A stretch of DNA of 64,000 nucleotides, from contig NZ_CP019304.1 of the NCBI RefSeq assembly GCF_001969265.1, forward strand, positions 4,402,001 through 4,466,000. The letters run 5' to 3'. Within the stretch, counting starts at the first letter, position 1; every line of letters starts with the position of its first letter. This document shows, piece after piece, positions 15,414 to 23,514 of this stretch. Source of the DNA: Arthrobacter sp. QXT-31. GTDB taxonomy: Bacteria > Actinomycetota > Actinomycetes > Actinomycetales > Micrococcaceae. Below the pieces are notes generated by a model. The model was not told the origin of the DNA and made no database searches. It saw only the letters and a list, made by a program, of their open reading frames with translations. The position numbers and the translations under genes were made by a program.

Positions 15414-17251
15414 GCACGGTCCGGAGCGGTCACGCCCGGGCGGCCCCGTCCGCCCTGACGGCCGTGCGGCGGCTGGTGGTGTTTTCGCTCCTGTTTGTCC
15501 TCGTGCTGATCGGCACATCCGGCGTGGGCGGCCTGCTTGAGCGGCTTTTTGCCTCCGGCACCCCGGTGGCAGGGAACGACGTCGGCAGCCTCGCCCGGTC
15601 CCTCGCATTTGGTCTGGTGGGCGGAACGCTCGCCGCGGTCCTGTGGTGGCTGGTCTGGCGCCGGCAGGGCGCGGAAGCCGAGCGGTCCGCGGTTGCCTGG
15701 GGCCTGTACGTCGCCGGCGTCTACACCGTGTCGCTGGTCGCCGCTGCCACGGCGTTGCTCGGCGCCGCATCCCAGCTGGCGGGACTGCTGCTTCGTGCCC
15801 CATCCGGTACGGGCGGCGCGCCCCGGGGGACTGAAAGCATGGAATGGCGCTCGTCCCTCGCCACCGCACTGGTGTGGGCTGCAATCTGGGCGTGGCACAG
15901 GTGGATGTGGCAGCACCGCGGCAAGGGACCGCGGCGGCTGGACACCGTCCCGGCGCTCGCGGGGACCGTGTTCGGCTTGCTGATAGGCGCCGGCGGGGCA
16001 GTGACCGCGCTGGGCAGCCTTCTCGGCGCGGCCCTGCGGGGGCTGGCGAATGCACCCGAGGTCGGACAGCCGTGGTGGATCCCCATACTGCAGTCACTCA
16101 TCTGGGCCGGCGGTGGATTCCTGGTTTGGTGGTGGCATTGGGTCCGCGGCGGCGCCCGGCACCTTCCCTCACCGCTGGCCAACGTGGCGGCGGCTGTCTT
16201 CGGTGTGCTCGGCGGCTGTATCACGGCACTAGCCGGCACCGTCACGGCCGTGTTCGTCCTCCTGCGGCTGGTCCTTGACCGCACTGAAGAGACGGTCCGG
16301 CTGGTGGATCCCCTTGGCCCGGGCCTGGCCGCGGCCGCCGTCGGATCACTGATCTGGCGCTACCACTCGGTGCTGACAGCCGATCGGTCGGACAAAATGC
16401 GGGAGACGGCGCGGCTGCTGGCATCCGGGGTGGCGCTGGCCGCTGCGGCCTCAGGGGTGGGAGTTGTTGTCAACGCAGCCCTCGGCTTTGCCGAAACAAC
16501 GCTCGCAGGAACCGGAACGCGCACACTGCTGCTGGGCGGTCTCGGTGCCCTGGCCGTGGGCGGGGCTGCGTGGTGGAGGACCTGGCAGCCGGCAGGCCGC
16601 AGCGGTCCGGCGAGCGCCGGTGATCCGCCCGGCGCGCCGTCCCGCGGCGGTGGTGCACGGCGAATCTACCTGGTGGCCGTTTTCGGGATCAGCGCCCTCG
16701 TGGCCCTGATTGCCCTGCTGGTTGTCGGCTACCAGGCCTTTGAGTACCTGCTGGACCCGGCGCGCTCCGGAAACCTGGTAGGACGGATCCGGGCACCGCT
16801 AGGACTGTTGGCGGCCACGGCGCTTGTGGCCGGCTATCACTACAGCGTCTGGCGACGGGAGCGCGGGGTACCGCCGGCGGCCCCCGCCGCTCCGGAGCGC
16901 GCCATCGGCCAGGTGGTTCTGGTGACCGGTTCCGATCCGGGTTTGCTGGCAGACGCCATCCGGAACGCCACTGGGGCGGACGTAACGGTCTGGCTGCGGT
17001 CCGGCTCATCTTCGGAACCCGGAGAGCCCGACGGAAGCGGGCCGGACGCTTCGGCCCTCGTGGCGGCGCTGGAGGGCGTGGCTGGTGAGCGGGTGCTGGT
17101 CGTCGTCGGACCCGGCGCCCGGATCGATGCCATCCCAGTATGGGAGAACACAGCGCGGGAGATCACGGAACAGGACAGCGCGGTACGGGAGAACGCCGCC
17201 CCGGGGCCGGAACCCGACGACACAAGCTTCAGGAAACGGGCTGTCCCTTGA
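15410..17251 (+). CDS. Large multi-pass membrane protein with DUF5671 repeats
   Basis: A 613-residue protein starting at GTG 15410, overlapping the preceding stop. At least five similar blocks can be seen, each a TM hairpin with small residues then Leu/Val (for example VVFSLLFVLVLIGTSGVGGL, LYVAGVYTVSLVAAATALLG, VFGVLGGCITALAGTVTAVF and VAVFGISALVALIALLVVGY). These are typical of DUF5671, usually a four-helix unit, so the protein looks like serial duplications. Residues about 500-613 are soluble, beginning RAIGQVVLVTGSDPGLLADA, and could form a Rossmann-like domain. The function is unknown. The 3' end overlaps the convergent nuclease-like gene by 23 bases. Confidence 0.75.
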   Translation: MSTVRSGHARAAPSALTAVRRLVVFSLLFVLVLIGTSGVGGLLERLFASGTPVAGNDVGSLARSLAFGLVGGTLAAVLWWLVWRRQGAEAERSAVAWGLYVAGVYTVSLVAAATALLGAASQLAGLLLRAPSGTGGAPRGTESMEWRSSLATALVWAAIWAWHRWMWQHRGKGPRRLDTVPALAGTVFGLLIGAGGAVTALGSLLGAALRGLANAPEVGQPWWIPILQSLIWAGGGFLVWWWHWVRGGARHLPSPLANVAAAVFGVLGGCITALAGTVTAVFVLLRLVLDRTEETVRLVDPLGPGLAAAAVGSLIWRYHSVLTADRSDKMRETARLLASGVALAAAASGVGVVVNAALGFAETTLAGTGTRTLLLGGLGALAVGGAAWWRTWQPAGRSGPASAGDPPGAPSRGGGARRIYLVAVFGISALVALIALLVVGYQAFEYLLDPARSGNLVGRIRAPLGLLAATALVAGYHYSVWRRERGVPPAAPAAPERAIGQVVLVTGSDPGLLADAIRNATGADVTVWLRSGSSSEPGEPDGSGPDASALVAALEGVAGERVLVVVGPGARIDAIPVWENTAREITEQDSAVRENAAPGPEPDDTSFRKRAVP

Positions 17252-17933
17252 TCGGAGCCCGGTCCACGCCGTACTCCGCTGTCACCAGGATGGGCAAGTG
17301 GTCCGACTTCCCGCGGGGGAGGGTTTCCACGCTTTCAATGTCCAGGCCCAACGACGTCGCAAAGTCGAAGTGGCCCTTGAACACCTTGTAGCGGGTGTAT
17401 GTCCGGCGGTTGCTCAGCGACAGGGCGTAGCCGGAGTTCTTCATGTGCGTGTGCAGGCTCTTGGTGAAGAACGGGTAATTGAAGTCGCCCACCATCAGTG
17501 TCATGAGCCCGGTGCCCATGCTCAGGAGCTCGGCATGCGCCGCGTGGATCTGCTTGCGCCGCAGCGAGTTTGATGCAGTGAGCGGGGCGGCATGGAACGA
17601 GCCCACCACCAGTTCATGGTCGGTTTCGTTGTCGACCATCCGCGTGCCGATCAGCCGCTCGTGTGCCGGCGCCATCACGCGGTCGTGCATGGACTTCTTC
17701 AGGGCGAAGGTCTGGGTATCCAGGGCCGTGAAGCGGTCTGTCCGGTAGTAGATGGCCAGGCCGAGCCGGTTGCCCTTGGTGTAGTCGGCCAGGTGGAGCG
17801 GGCCGAGCGTCTCAGGCAGATCGGATGAGTCGCATTCCTGAAGGCAGAGGACGTCTATCCCGAAATTGCGGGCCAGACTCATCAGTTCGCCACTCGCCTT
17901 GTGCTTGCGGAGGTTGTAGCTAATAACTCGCAT
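17229..17933 (-). CDS. Endonuclease/exonuclease/phosphatase family protein
   Basis: A 234-residue EEP-fold enzyme. Active-site features are SYNLRKHK at the N-terminus (Asn), VLCLQECDSSD (metal-binding Glu), GSFHAAPLTAS (His), LMVGDFNYPFF (Asp-x-Asn) and KSDHLPILV (Asp-His). These are the five standard motifs of the DNase I/exonuclease III superfamily. It lacks a signal peptide and so is likely cytosolic. Substrate (nucleic acid or phosphoester) is not determinable. The ATG at 17933 is preferred over an upstream one at 17999 because similarity begins there. Confidence 0.85.
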   Translation of the reverse strand: MRVISYNLRKHKASGELMSLARNFGIDVLCLQECDSSDLPETLGPLHLADYTKGNRLGLAIYYRTDRFTALDTQTFALKKSMHDRVMAPAHERLIGTRMVDNETDHELVVGSFHAAPLTASNSLRRKQIHAAHAELLSMGTGLMTLMVGDFNYPFFTKSLHTHMKNSGYALSLSNRRTYTRYKVFKGHFDFATSLGLDIESVETLPRGKSDHLPILVTAEYGVDRAPIKGQPVS

Positions 17934-18023
17934 CAGTTTGGAACACCTCTTCCGAGGGCTGCTAGAAGGACCGGTCTCCGAGTCTACCCAGATCATCATA
18001 TGGAGGTCGGCACGTTAAGCGCG

Positions 18024-18057
18024 CGTCCGGCGCGGCAAAAATATGCCGCGCCGGACG
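18024..18057 (-). terminator. Hairpin downstream of the Cthe_2159-type gene
   Basis: CGTCCGGCGCGGC pairs perfectly with GCCGCGCCGGACG around an 8-base A/T loop, 57 bases after the stop of the last gene of the 18-23 kb operon. There is no T-run, so it could instead protect the transcript end. Confidence 0.6.
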
Positions 18058-18113
18058 TATGCCGGGACCAGTACGTGCTCCTGGCAGCCCGGGGCCTGTG
18101 TTTTTCGGTCCGT

Positions 18114-19658
18114 TTACCTTCCGCCGGGGCCGTGTCCCTGGGTGTACTCTCCGGCGGTAACCGTGCCGAGCTCGGTGGCACCCTCGAGGGAGCCTTCGCC
18201 CAGTCCTGACTCCACTTTGGCCGTACCGCCGGTGTACACGGTGTACTGCTGGCCCGCTTCGATGCCCGGCGACGAAAGGACGAGCGAGCCCGTAGCTTTG
18301 GTGGTCACGAAGGTGGCCACAAGCTTTCCGTCGGCGCCGGCCAGTTGCACGGTGCTCCCGGCCGGCACTATGGAGGCGAAAGTGACCTGTACGCCGGACT
18401 GGGTGGAGGACGTTCCCGGGGCGACCGCCATGCCGGCGCTTCCAGCCGCGGCCACGGTTCCCCCGCTGACTGCCAGCTCGCCGTTGACGTCCAGGGCACC
18501 GTTGCCGTTGCTCTCCGGACCATTGACCACCACGGTGCCGCCCGAAATGGCGGCGTTGCCATTGGAGTCCAGGCCGTCGCCCTCCGAGTTGATGGTGAGG
18601 GAGCCGCCGGAGACGTCCACGGAGTAGTCGCCCACGGTTTCCCCGCCGCCGGGCCCGCCGCCCATGCCGGCGCCTCCCTGCGTTGCGGTTGCTGCCCCGC
18701 CGGAGGCGTTCACGCCATCATCCGTGGCCGTCACCGTCACCGTGCCACCGCTGATGGCAATGTGCTGGGATTCGAGGCCTTCGGACGATTCCGACACCGT
18801 CACAGAACCGTTTGTGATTACGAGTTGGTTCTGCGCCTTGACGCCGTCATCCCCGGCGCTGACGGCCAGTTTGCCGCCGTTGACCAGCAGCCAGCCGCGG
18901 CCGTCGTCAGTGTCGTTGTCCGATGTGAAGCCGTCACCGCCGGCGGTGACCTGGTAGGTGCCGTCCAGCAGCACGGCGTAGTCCTTGCCGCGGATGCCGT
19001 CGTCGGTGGCCTTCACCGTGACGTTTCCGGCGGCGAGGACCAGTCCGTCCTTGGACACGATGCCGTCGTTGTACTGGCCGTTGACCTCCAGAGAGCCTGT
19101 CCCGGCCACCGTCAGGTCCGCCATCGAGTAGAGGGCCGCGTTCGGCGAATCAGTGCCCTGGTCCGTATAGGTGGCCGCGTCGGTGACGGCGTTGGTGGTG
19201 CCCTCCTCAAGGAACACGACAGCTTCGTTGGCGCTTTGGACGATGAAGGGTGAGCCCGTTGAACTGGTGAGGGTCACGCCGTCGAGGATCACCCGGACCA
19301 CGTCCTCTTCGCCGGCAGCGATGACCACCTTGCCGTCGCTGAGGGTGCCGGAAAGCCGGTAGGTTCCGGCCGCCGTGATGGTGACGGTCTCACCGTCAAC
19401 CTTTACCCCGGCGGCATTGTCCGCCGCCGCAGTGGCGCCGTCCTTGAGCGTGACGGCAACTTCCGTGGCTGCGTCCCAGGCGAGGTCGTCGGCGTCGTAA
19501 TGCGTGTCCTCGGAAATGGAGGCTGCCGTCACCATCTGGGTGCTCGATGCCGCGCCGGCACTTCCGGTGGAGGCCGTGGTGCCCGGCGCCGAGCAGCCGG
19601 CGAGGGTCAGCGCCAGGGCGAAGGCGGCCACGGAAAAGGTCTTGCTGAATTTGCGCAT
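18114..19658 (-). CDS. Secreted carbohydrate-binding beta-helix lipoprotein, Cthe_2159 type
   Basis: A 514-residue protein. The signal peptide ends at the lipobox LAGC (Cys about 22), so it is probably lipid-anchored on the outer face of the membrane. From about residue 60 onward it is built of repeats with a GG-TVTVTA pattern followed by DDGV or DGI turns (for example ISGGTVTVTATDDGVNASGG). This is the right-handed beta-helix of Cthe_2159-type proteins, which bind acidic polysaccharides and calcium. The Gly-rich insert near 330 (GGAGMGGGPGGGE) is a loop. It is the last gene of the VTC/DUF4956 operon. AAAGGAACCACC precedes the ATG. Confidence 0.85.
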   Translation of the reverse strand: MRKFSKTFSVAAFALALTLAGCSAPGTTASTGSAGAASSTQMVTAASISEDTHYDADDLAWDAATEVAVTLKDGATAAADNAAGVKVDGETVTITAAGTYRLSGTLSDGKVVIAAGEEDVVRVILDGVTLTSSTGSPFIVQSANEAVVFLEEGTTNAVTDAATYTDQGTDSPNAALYSMADLTVAGTGSLEVNGQYNDGIVSKDGLVLAAGNVTVKATDDGIRGKDYAVLLDGTYQVTAGGDGFTSDNDTDDGRGWLLVNGGKLAVSAGDDGVKAQNQLVITNGSVTVSESSEGLESQHIAISGGTVTVTATDDGVNASGGAATATQGGAGMGGGPGGGETVGDYSVDVSGGSLTINSEGDGLDSNGNAAISGGTVVVNGPESNGNGALDVNGELAVSGGTVAAAGSAGMAVAPGTSSTQSGVQVTFASIVPAGSTVQLAGADGKLVATFVTTKATGSLVLSSPGIEAGQQYTVYTGGTAKVESGLGEGSLEGATELGTVTAGEYTQGHGPGGR

Positions 19659-19671
19659 GGTGGTTCCTTTG

Positions 19672-19717
19672 GAGGACTGGGGACTTGAAGAACGGGGACT
19701 TGGAGAACTGGGGACTT
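19672..19717. repeat. Three imperfect 15-16-bp tandem repeats in an operon spacer
   Basis: GAGGACTGGGGACTT, GAAGAACGGGGACTT and GGAGAACTGGGGACTT follow one another in the 108-base gap between the VTC gene and the Cthe_2159-type gene, just upstream of the latter's ribosome site. The role is unknown. Confidence 0.75.
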
Positions 19718-19766
19718 TCGGGGTCCCGCGATGGGGGCAGAGGGAGGGGCGGATCAGACGGGCACG

Positions 19767-20561
19767 TCAGGCAACGGGTGCCAGCCGCAGGCTGTGCCTG
19801 AGCGTCCGGTTCCAGCGGTTGGCGGGCAGGTGCGGGTGCAGCGCGGCCATCCCGGTGGCGAACTTGGAGATCCTGCACGGCCGCACACCGTGCTGCCACA
19901 GGTGCCTGTCGAGCGGTCCGGCTGCCGATCCGGATTTGGTCTCGAGAACCACGCTGCCCTCCAATACCCACGGCTGGCCGTCGCTGCCCTGCCAGGTGAC
20001 GTGCGAATCGATCGTTGCCCGGCTGCCGGACGCTGGGAGGTACAGGGTGGTCCGGCGGTACCGGGTTTCCAGAACAGGACCGAGGGCGCCGGCCGGAACA
20101 TCTCCAACAGCTGTGGCCAGGGTTTCCTTGACGTACTCGAGGCCTTCAGTAGTGAGCCGGGACCGGTCCGCTATGTCGTAGGGAACGCGTTCCTTGACGG
20201 TGGCCGCCCGCGCCCCCTCGGTCTTGACCTCGAGGAAACTGGTGCCGGTGTCCGTGTAGGTCCGGGTGCGGATCTTGTAGCGGCGGCGCCGGCCGCGTGC
20301 CGCCAGCAGGTAGCTGTCCAGTCCCGGGGTATCGAAATAGACGGAGTCGTAGGCGAAGGACCGGAGGCCGTCCATTTCCAGGACGCGGGGCTGCCCACCG
20401 AAGTCCGCCAGCACCTGCCGGGCAGTTGCAACAGGAACCACGTACTTCCGGTCCACGCGGGTCTGCAGGGCGGCTTCGGCGTTCAGCTCCGCGAGGCCGA
20501 TCGGTGGAAGAGCGGATACATCGATGATTCCGGCTTCGGCGGTCAGGTGTGCTGCGTTCAT
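19767..20561 (-). CDS. VTC-domain polyphosphate polymerase-like protein
   Basis: A 264-residue protein with a VTC/CYTH-like tunnel fold. Basic and acidic tunnel residues are visible in order: TRVDRKYVVP, YDSVYFDTPG, RRRRYKIRTRTY, SFLEVKTEG, VLETRYRRTTLYL and WVLEGSVVLETKSGS. In yeast, Vtc4 uses this fold to make polyphosphate from ATP; bacterial members next to DUF4956 are of unproven activity but keep the same residues. ATG 20561 overlaps the stop of the DUF4956 gene by 4 bases, indicating coupling. Upstream in-frame codons overlap that gene and are rejected as start. Confidence 0.85.
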   Translation of the reverse strand: MNAAHLTAEAGIIDVSALPPIGLAELNAEAALQTRVDRKYVVPVATARQVLADFGGQPRVLEMDGLRSFAYDSVYFDTPGLDSYLLAARGRRRRYKIRTRTYTDTGTSFLEVKTEGARAATVKERVPYDIADRSRLTTEGLEYVKETLATAVGDVPAGALGPVLETRYRRTTLYLPASGSRATIDSHVTWQGSDGQPWVLEGSVVLETKSGSAAGPLDRHLWQHGVRPCRISKFATGMAALHPHLPANRWNRTLRHSLRLAPVA

Positions 20562-21304
20562 GCTGCACCTGCCACGGCTGGAGTGGACTGCGGTGCCGGA
20601 GCGTGCTGGGCGGCGGGAACCTGCGGTGCGTAGGCCTGGGGAGCGTAAGTCTGGGGAGCGGGGGCGGGGAGTGCCTCGTGCCACCCTGCAGGATTTCCGG
20701 TGCCGCTGTCCAGGCCGCCGCTGTCCTGGGCGCCGCTGTCGGCAGGGCGGGTCCCTCGGACGGGGAGGCCGGCGTAGCGGACGTCCACAGTGGTCTTGTC
20801 GTTCACCAGGTCCAGTTCCTGCACGGTGACCGTATGGACCTTCGCGGCGAGCAGTTCCTCCAGCCGGGCGGTGAGCTCGTCCTCGCGGGAGATGGCGCGG
20901 TCCAGGACAACCGTCTGGTGCCGGTAGGCCGGCAGGACCCGCTTGTGGTCGCCCACGAACATCACCCCAAGGACCAGGCCCATGAGGGAGAGGGGCAGCC
21001 AGACCGGTTCGACGCCGACGCCCGAGATCAGGCCCAGGGCGAGCGCCGAGAAGTAGTAGGCCACCTCGTGCTGGGCCAGTTCGGTGGAACGGAGCCGGAT
21101 GATCGAAAGGACCCCGAAGAGGCCCAGCCCCAGTCCCAGGCCGGCGGCAGAGCCGGAGAGCGCTGTGGCCACGGCCAGGACACCGATGTTCATCCCGAGG
21201 TAGGACACGGCCAGGTCCCGGCGCCGGTGGCGGCGGACGTAAAGGGCGAAGGTGAGGACGCAGATGGCGATGACGTCTGCGCCGATGAGGATCAGGTGGT
21301 TCAT
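20558..21304 (-). CDS. DUF4956 domain membrane protein
   Basis: A 248-residue protein with about four transmembrane helices (residues 5-23, 35-60, 62-85 and 95-120), typical of DUF4956. The conserved cytoplasmic motif FGVLSIIRLRSTELAQHEVA contains the family's Arg/Ser/Glu cluster, and a soluble C-terminal domain follows from about 125. The last 60 residues are Pro/Ala/Gln-rich and probably disordered. DUF4956 genes are routinely next to VTC-domain genes, and here the two overlap by 4 bases. I infer a membrane partner that couples polymer synthesis to export. Confidence 0.87.
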   Translation of the reverse strand: MNHLILIGADVIAICVLTFALYVRRHRRRDLAVSYLGMNIGVLAVATALSGSAAGLGLGLGLFGVLSIIRLRSTELAQHEVAYYFSALALGLISGVGVEPVWLPLSLMGLVLGVMFVGDHKRVLPAYRHQTVVLDRAISREDELTARLEELLAAKVHTVTVQELDLVNDKTTVDVRYAGLPVRGTRPADSGAQDSGGLDSGTGNPAGWHEALPAPAPQTYAPQAYAPQVPAAQHAPAPQSTPAVAGAA

Positions 21305-21330
21305 GGGAATTCTCCGGGTTTCGTAGTGGG

Positions 21331-22410
21331 CTACCTGTTACGATTCACGGCCAAACTGTGCGGGGGCTGTGCCGGAACAAGGTCTGGTTTATGACCTGCG
21401 GCGAACAGGAACCGCTGCTGGACGGCGTAGCTCACGGCCAACAGCGCGGTTTCGGTGAGCAGCTTCGCCGGAAGGTCCGCGACGCCCGCCCCTGCGAGCG
21501 CTGCAATGAGTGCGTAATTGGCCGCCAACAGGGCCACAGCGAGGGCGCAATACCGGGCGGCAGTGGCTCCTGCCGGCTTCTCGCGGCCGTGCTGGAACAC
21601 CAGCCTGCGGTTGATCAGGAAGTTGGCAGTCGCGCTCAGGCAGCGTGCTCCGACGACGGCTGCCAACACAGAGCCGGTGGCAGCACTAAGGGCGAGAAAA
21701 GCGGCCGTATCGATGAGGAAGCCGGGGAAGGACGCCAGCAGGAACTTCAGCAGCGGGGCATAGATCCGCACCGAGTCCGCGAGCGGCCGGAAGTGGGATC
21801 CGGAGTTGCGATCCAGATAGATGGTGGCGATGCCCACGCCGGCGATCCTGTATCCGGCAGCCTTGGCCTCGAGCAGAAGGTTCAGTTCGTATTCGTAGCG
21901 CTCGCCGTCCACGGTCAGGAGCCAGGGCAGCATGGCGGCCGGGTAGCCGCGCAGCCCCGTTTGGGTGTCGGTGATGCGCTCGCCGGTGGCCAGCCGGAAC
22001 AGCAGCCTGGTGGCGGCGTTGCCGATGCGGCTGCGTGCGGGAACGTCGCCCGCGAACGTGCGCGCTCCGAGCATCATGCAGGCTGGGTCCTTGCCGGCGC
22101 GCTCCGCCACACGGAGTATGTCCACGACGCTGTGCTGGCCGTCGCTGTCGGCGCACACCACGTCCCGCCCGGGGAAGCGGTCCAGGATGAAGCCGAAGCC
22201 CGTTTTCAGGGCGGAGCCCTTTCCCTGGTTTGCCGGATGGCTGATGACGTGCGCACCCGCCCGGCGGGCGCCGTCGAAAATCTGCCGGTAAGCCGGACCA
22301 CTGCCGTCATCCACGACGACGACGCTGAGGGAGGGGTCGGCTGCCCGGATCGCGCCGAGCACTTCAAGGAGCTGGGCGTCCGGTTCATAGGCGGGGATCA
22401 GGATGATCAT
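21331..22410 (-). CDS. Glycosyltransferase family 2 fused to a GtrA-like membrane domain
   Basis: A 359-residue two-domain protein. Residues 1-225 are a GT-A glycosyltransferase: MIILIPAYEPDAQLLEVLGA, the nucleotide-binding VVVDDGSG, the metal motif CADSDGQHS, and acceptor-side GLRGYPAAMLPWLL and YEYELNLLLEAK. Residues about 230-345 hold four transmembrane helices of the GtrA type (FLIDTAAFLALSAATGSVLA, ATANFLINRRLVFQ). GtrA proteins pair with GT2 enzymes in handling polyprenyl-phosphate-linked sugars, so I infer sugar transfer to a lipid carrier at the membrane. GAGGT precedes the ATG, 9 bases after the end of the broken glycosidase gene. Confidence 0.9.
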   Translation of the reverse strand: MIILIPAYEPDAQLLEVLGAIRAADPSLSVVVVDDGSGPAYRQIFDGARRAGAHVISHPANQGKGSALKTGFGFILDRFPGRDVVCADSDGQHSVVDILRVAERAGKDPACMMLGARTFAGDVPARSRIGNAATRLLFRLATGERITDTQTGLRGYPAAMLPWLLTVDGERYEYELNLLLEAKAAGYRIAGVGIATIYLDRNSGSHFRPLADSVRIYAPLLKFLLASFPGFLIDTAAFLALSAATGSVLAAVVGARCLSATANFLINRRLVFQHGREKPAGATAARYCALAVALLAANYALIAALAGAGVADLPAKLLTETALLAVSYAVQQRFLFAAGHKPDLVPAQPPHSLAVNRNR

Positions 22411-22419
22411 GGCGGGACC

Positions 22420-23404
22420 TCACTCGCCGATGTAGAGGATGTCCGAGGTGCCGCGCTCGCGGTTGGCGCCAAGCGGGTTGTTGACCAGGGAGCCGTTGAA
22501 ATACATGGTGGAGGAGCCGCCGCCGTCGAGGTTGTACGCCGTCTGGGCGCCGCGATCCTTCATGATCTGCGCCAAGCCCTTCATCGTCACGCCCGCGCTG
22601 TATCCCGGGCTGCGGCCGTCGACCACCACGAAGACCAGGTGGTTGGTGCCGATGAGCCCCACGGCGGTCCGCGGCTGCTCGCCCTGGATGGAGTGGTTGC
22701 CGAAGTTGGTGTCCACCTCGACGTCCTCGATGCCGTCCACGATCCGGCTGTCCTGGACAATTGCCGGCCCGAAAGAGAGGGTGTTCCAGACGCCGTCGGA
22801 GACCAGCTGTTCTGCGGTTGCGGACGTTTCGTCGTAGACCTTCACGGTTCCGTCCCGATAGAACGCCAGCCCCTGGCGGGCGCCCTCGTCCCGGTAGACA
22901 ACGCCGTTGCGGATGACGATGCCCGTGTCCCGGAACCCGTAGTAGTCGCCGGGCGAAGATGGCGTTGTGGGCGGCAGCTATTTCCGAGGTGGTCTGGGTG
23001 ATGTTCTCGCCGAAGCTGTCGTTGGCAAAGGCGGACTTGAGCGTCGTCGCGTCGTCAAGCACGACGTCGGCAACGTAGTAGGTGACGGTGCTGTCACCGC
23101 TGCCGGTGGTCACCGTGGAGATCCTGATATTCGTTCCGTCGTCCGCATAGGAGGTGTCCGTGACGGAGGCCGTGGAGTCCGCCGCCGTGGTGCCGGAGGA
23201 CACGCCCTGCGCTGCCTCGTAGGCCGACACGTCGGCGATTTCGACGTGCTGGACCACGAACCTGTCCAGTGCCCATGCGGTGGCCCCGCCCGCGGACAGT
23301 GTCAGCGCCAGGGCTCCGGCGAGGATGGCGCGGCGCGTCGGCCTGGCCTTCCTGCGCTCGCTGTGGTGAATGTCTTCGGAGGGGCAGTTCTGCTGTGAGG
23401 TCAT
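22420..23404 (-). pseudogene. Phosphodiester glycosidase (NAGPA-type) gene broken by a frameshift
   Basis: Two adjacent frames together encode one protein of about 325 residues. The first (from ATG 23404) has a cytoplasmic head, a signal anchor (AILAGALALTLSAGGATAWA) and a domain start to IAAAHNAIFA. The second continues with GDYYGFRDTGIVIRNGVVYR through the conserved VGLIGTNHLVFVVVDGRSPG and TAYNLDGGGSSTMYFNG, and stops at 22420. The frame changes at 22951. Family members read NAIFAINGDYYG there, so five bases appear to be missing, removing Ile-Asn as well as the frame. Enzymes of this family remove sugar phosphodiesters from surface glycans or glycoproteins. It is either a true pseudogene or an assembly error. 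It is the first gene of the operon ending at 18114. Confidence 0.85.
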
Positions 23405-23472
23405 GCATCATTTGTATGAACCGCACTTATGCCGGCCGTGAGCCGGGCATTTGAGGAAGCTGTGAAGCGATA

Positions 23473-23491
23473 GGGTAATCCGGGATTACCC
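23473..23491. promoter_or_regulatory. Perfect 9+1+9 palindrome, probable operator
   Basis: GGGTAATCCGGGATTACCC lies 24-42 bases before the thioesterase TTG start and within the divergent spacer shared with the polymer operon. There is no T-run, so a dimeric repressor site is more likely than a terminator. Confidence 0.55.
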
Positions 23492-23514
23492 ATCACGTTT
23501 TGAAGGAGTCAACG

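Noticed and set aside
15172..16097. Long minus-strand open frame opposite the DUF5671 gene
   Set aside because: Arg/Pro/Gly-rich translation without similarity; a normal shadow of high-GC coding DNA.
21358..23001. 547-residue plus-strand open frame across the polymer operon
   Set aside because: It spans the glycosyltransferase and broken glycosidase on the opposite strand and shows no domain; it also crosses the frameshift.
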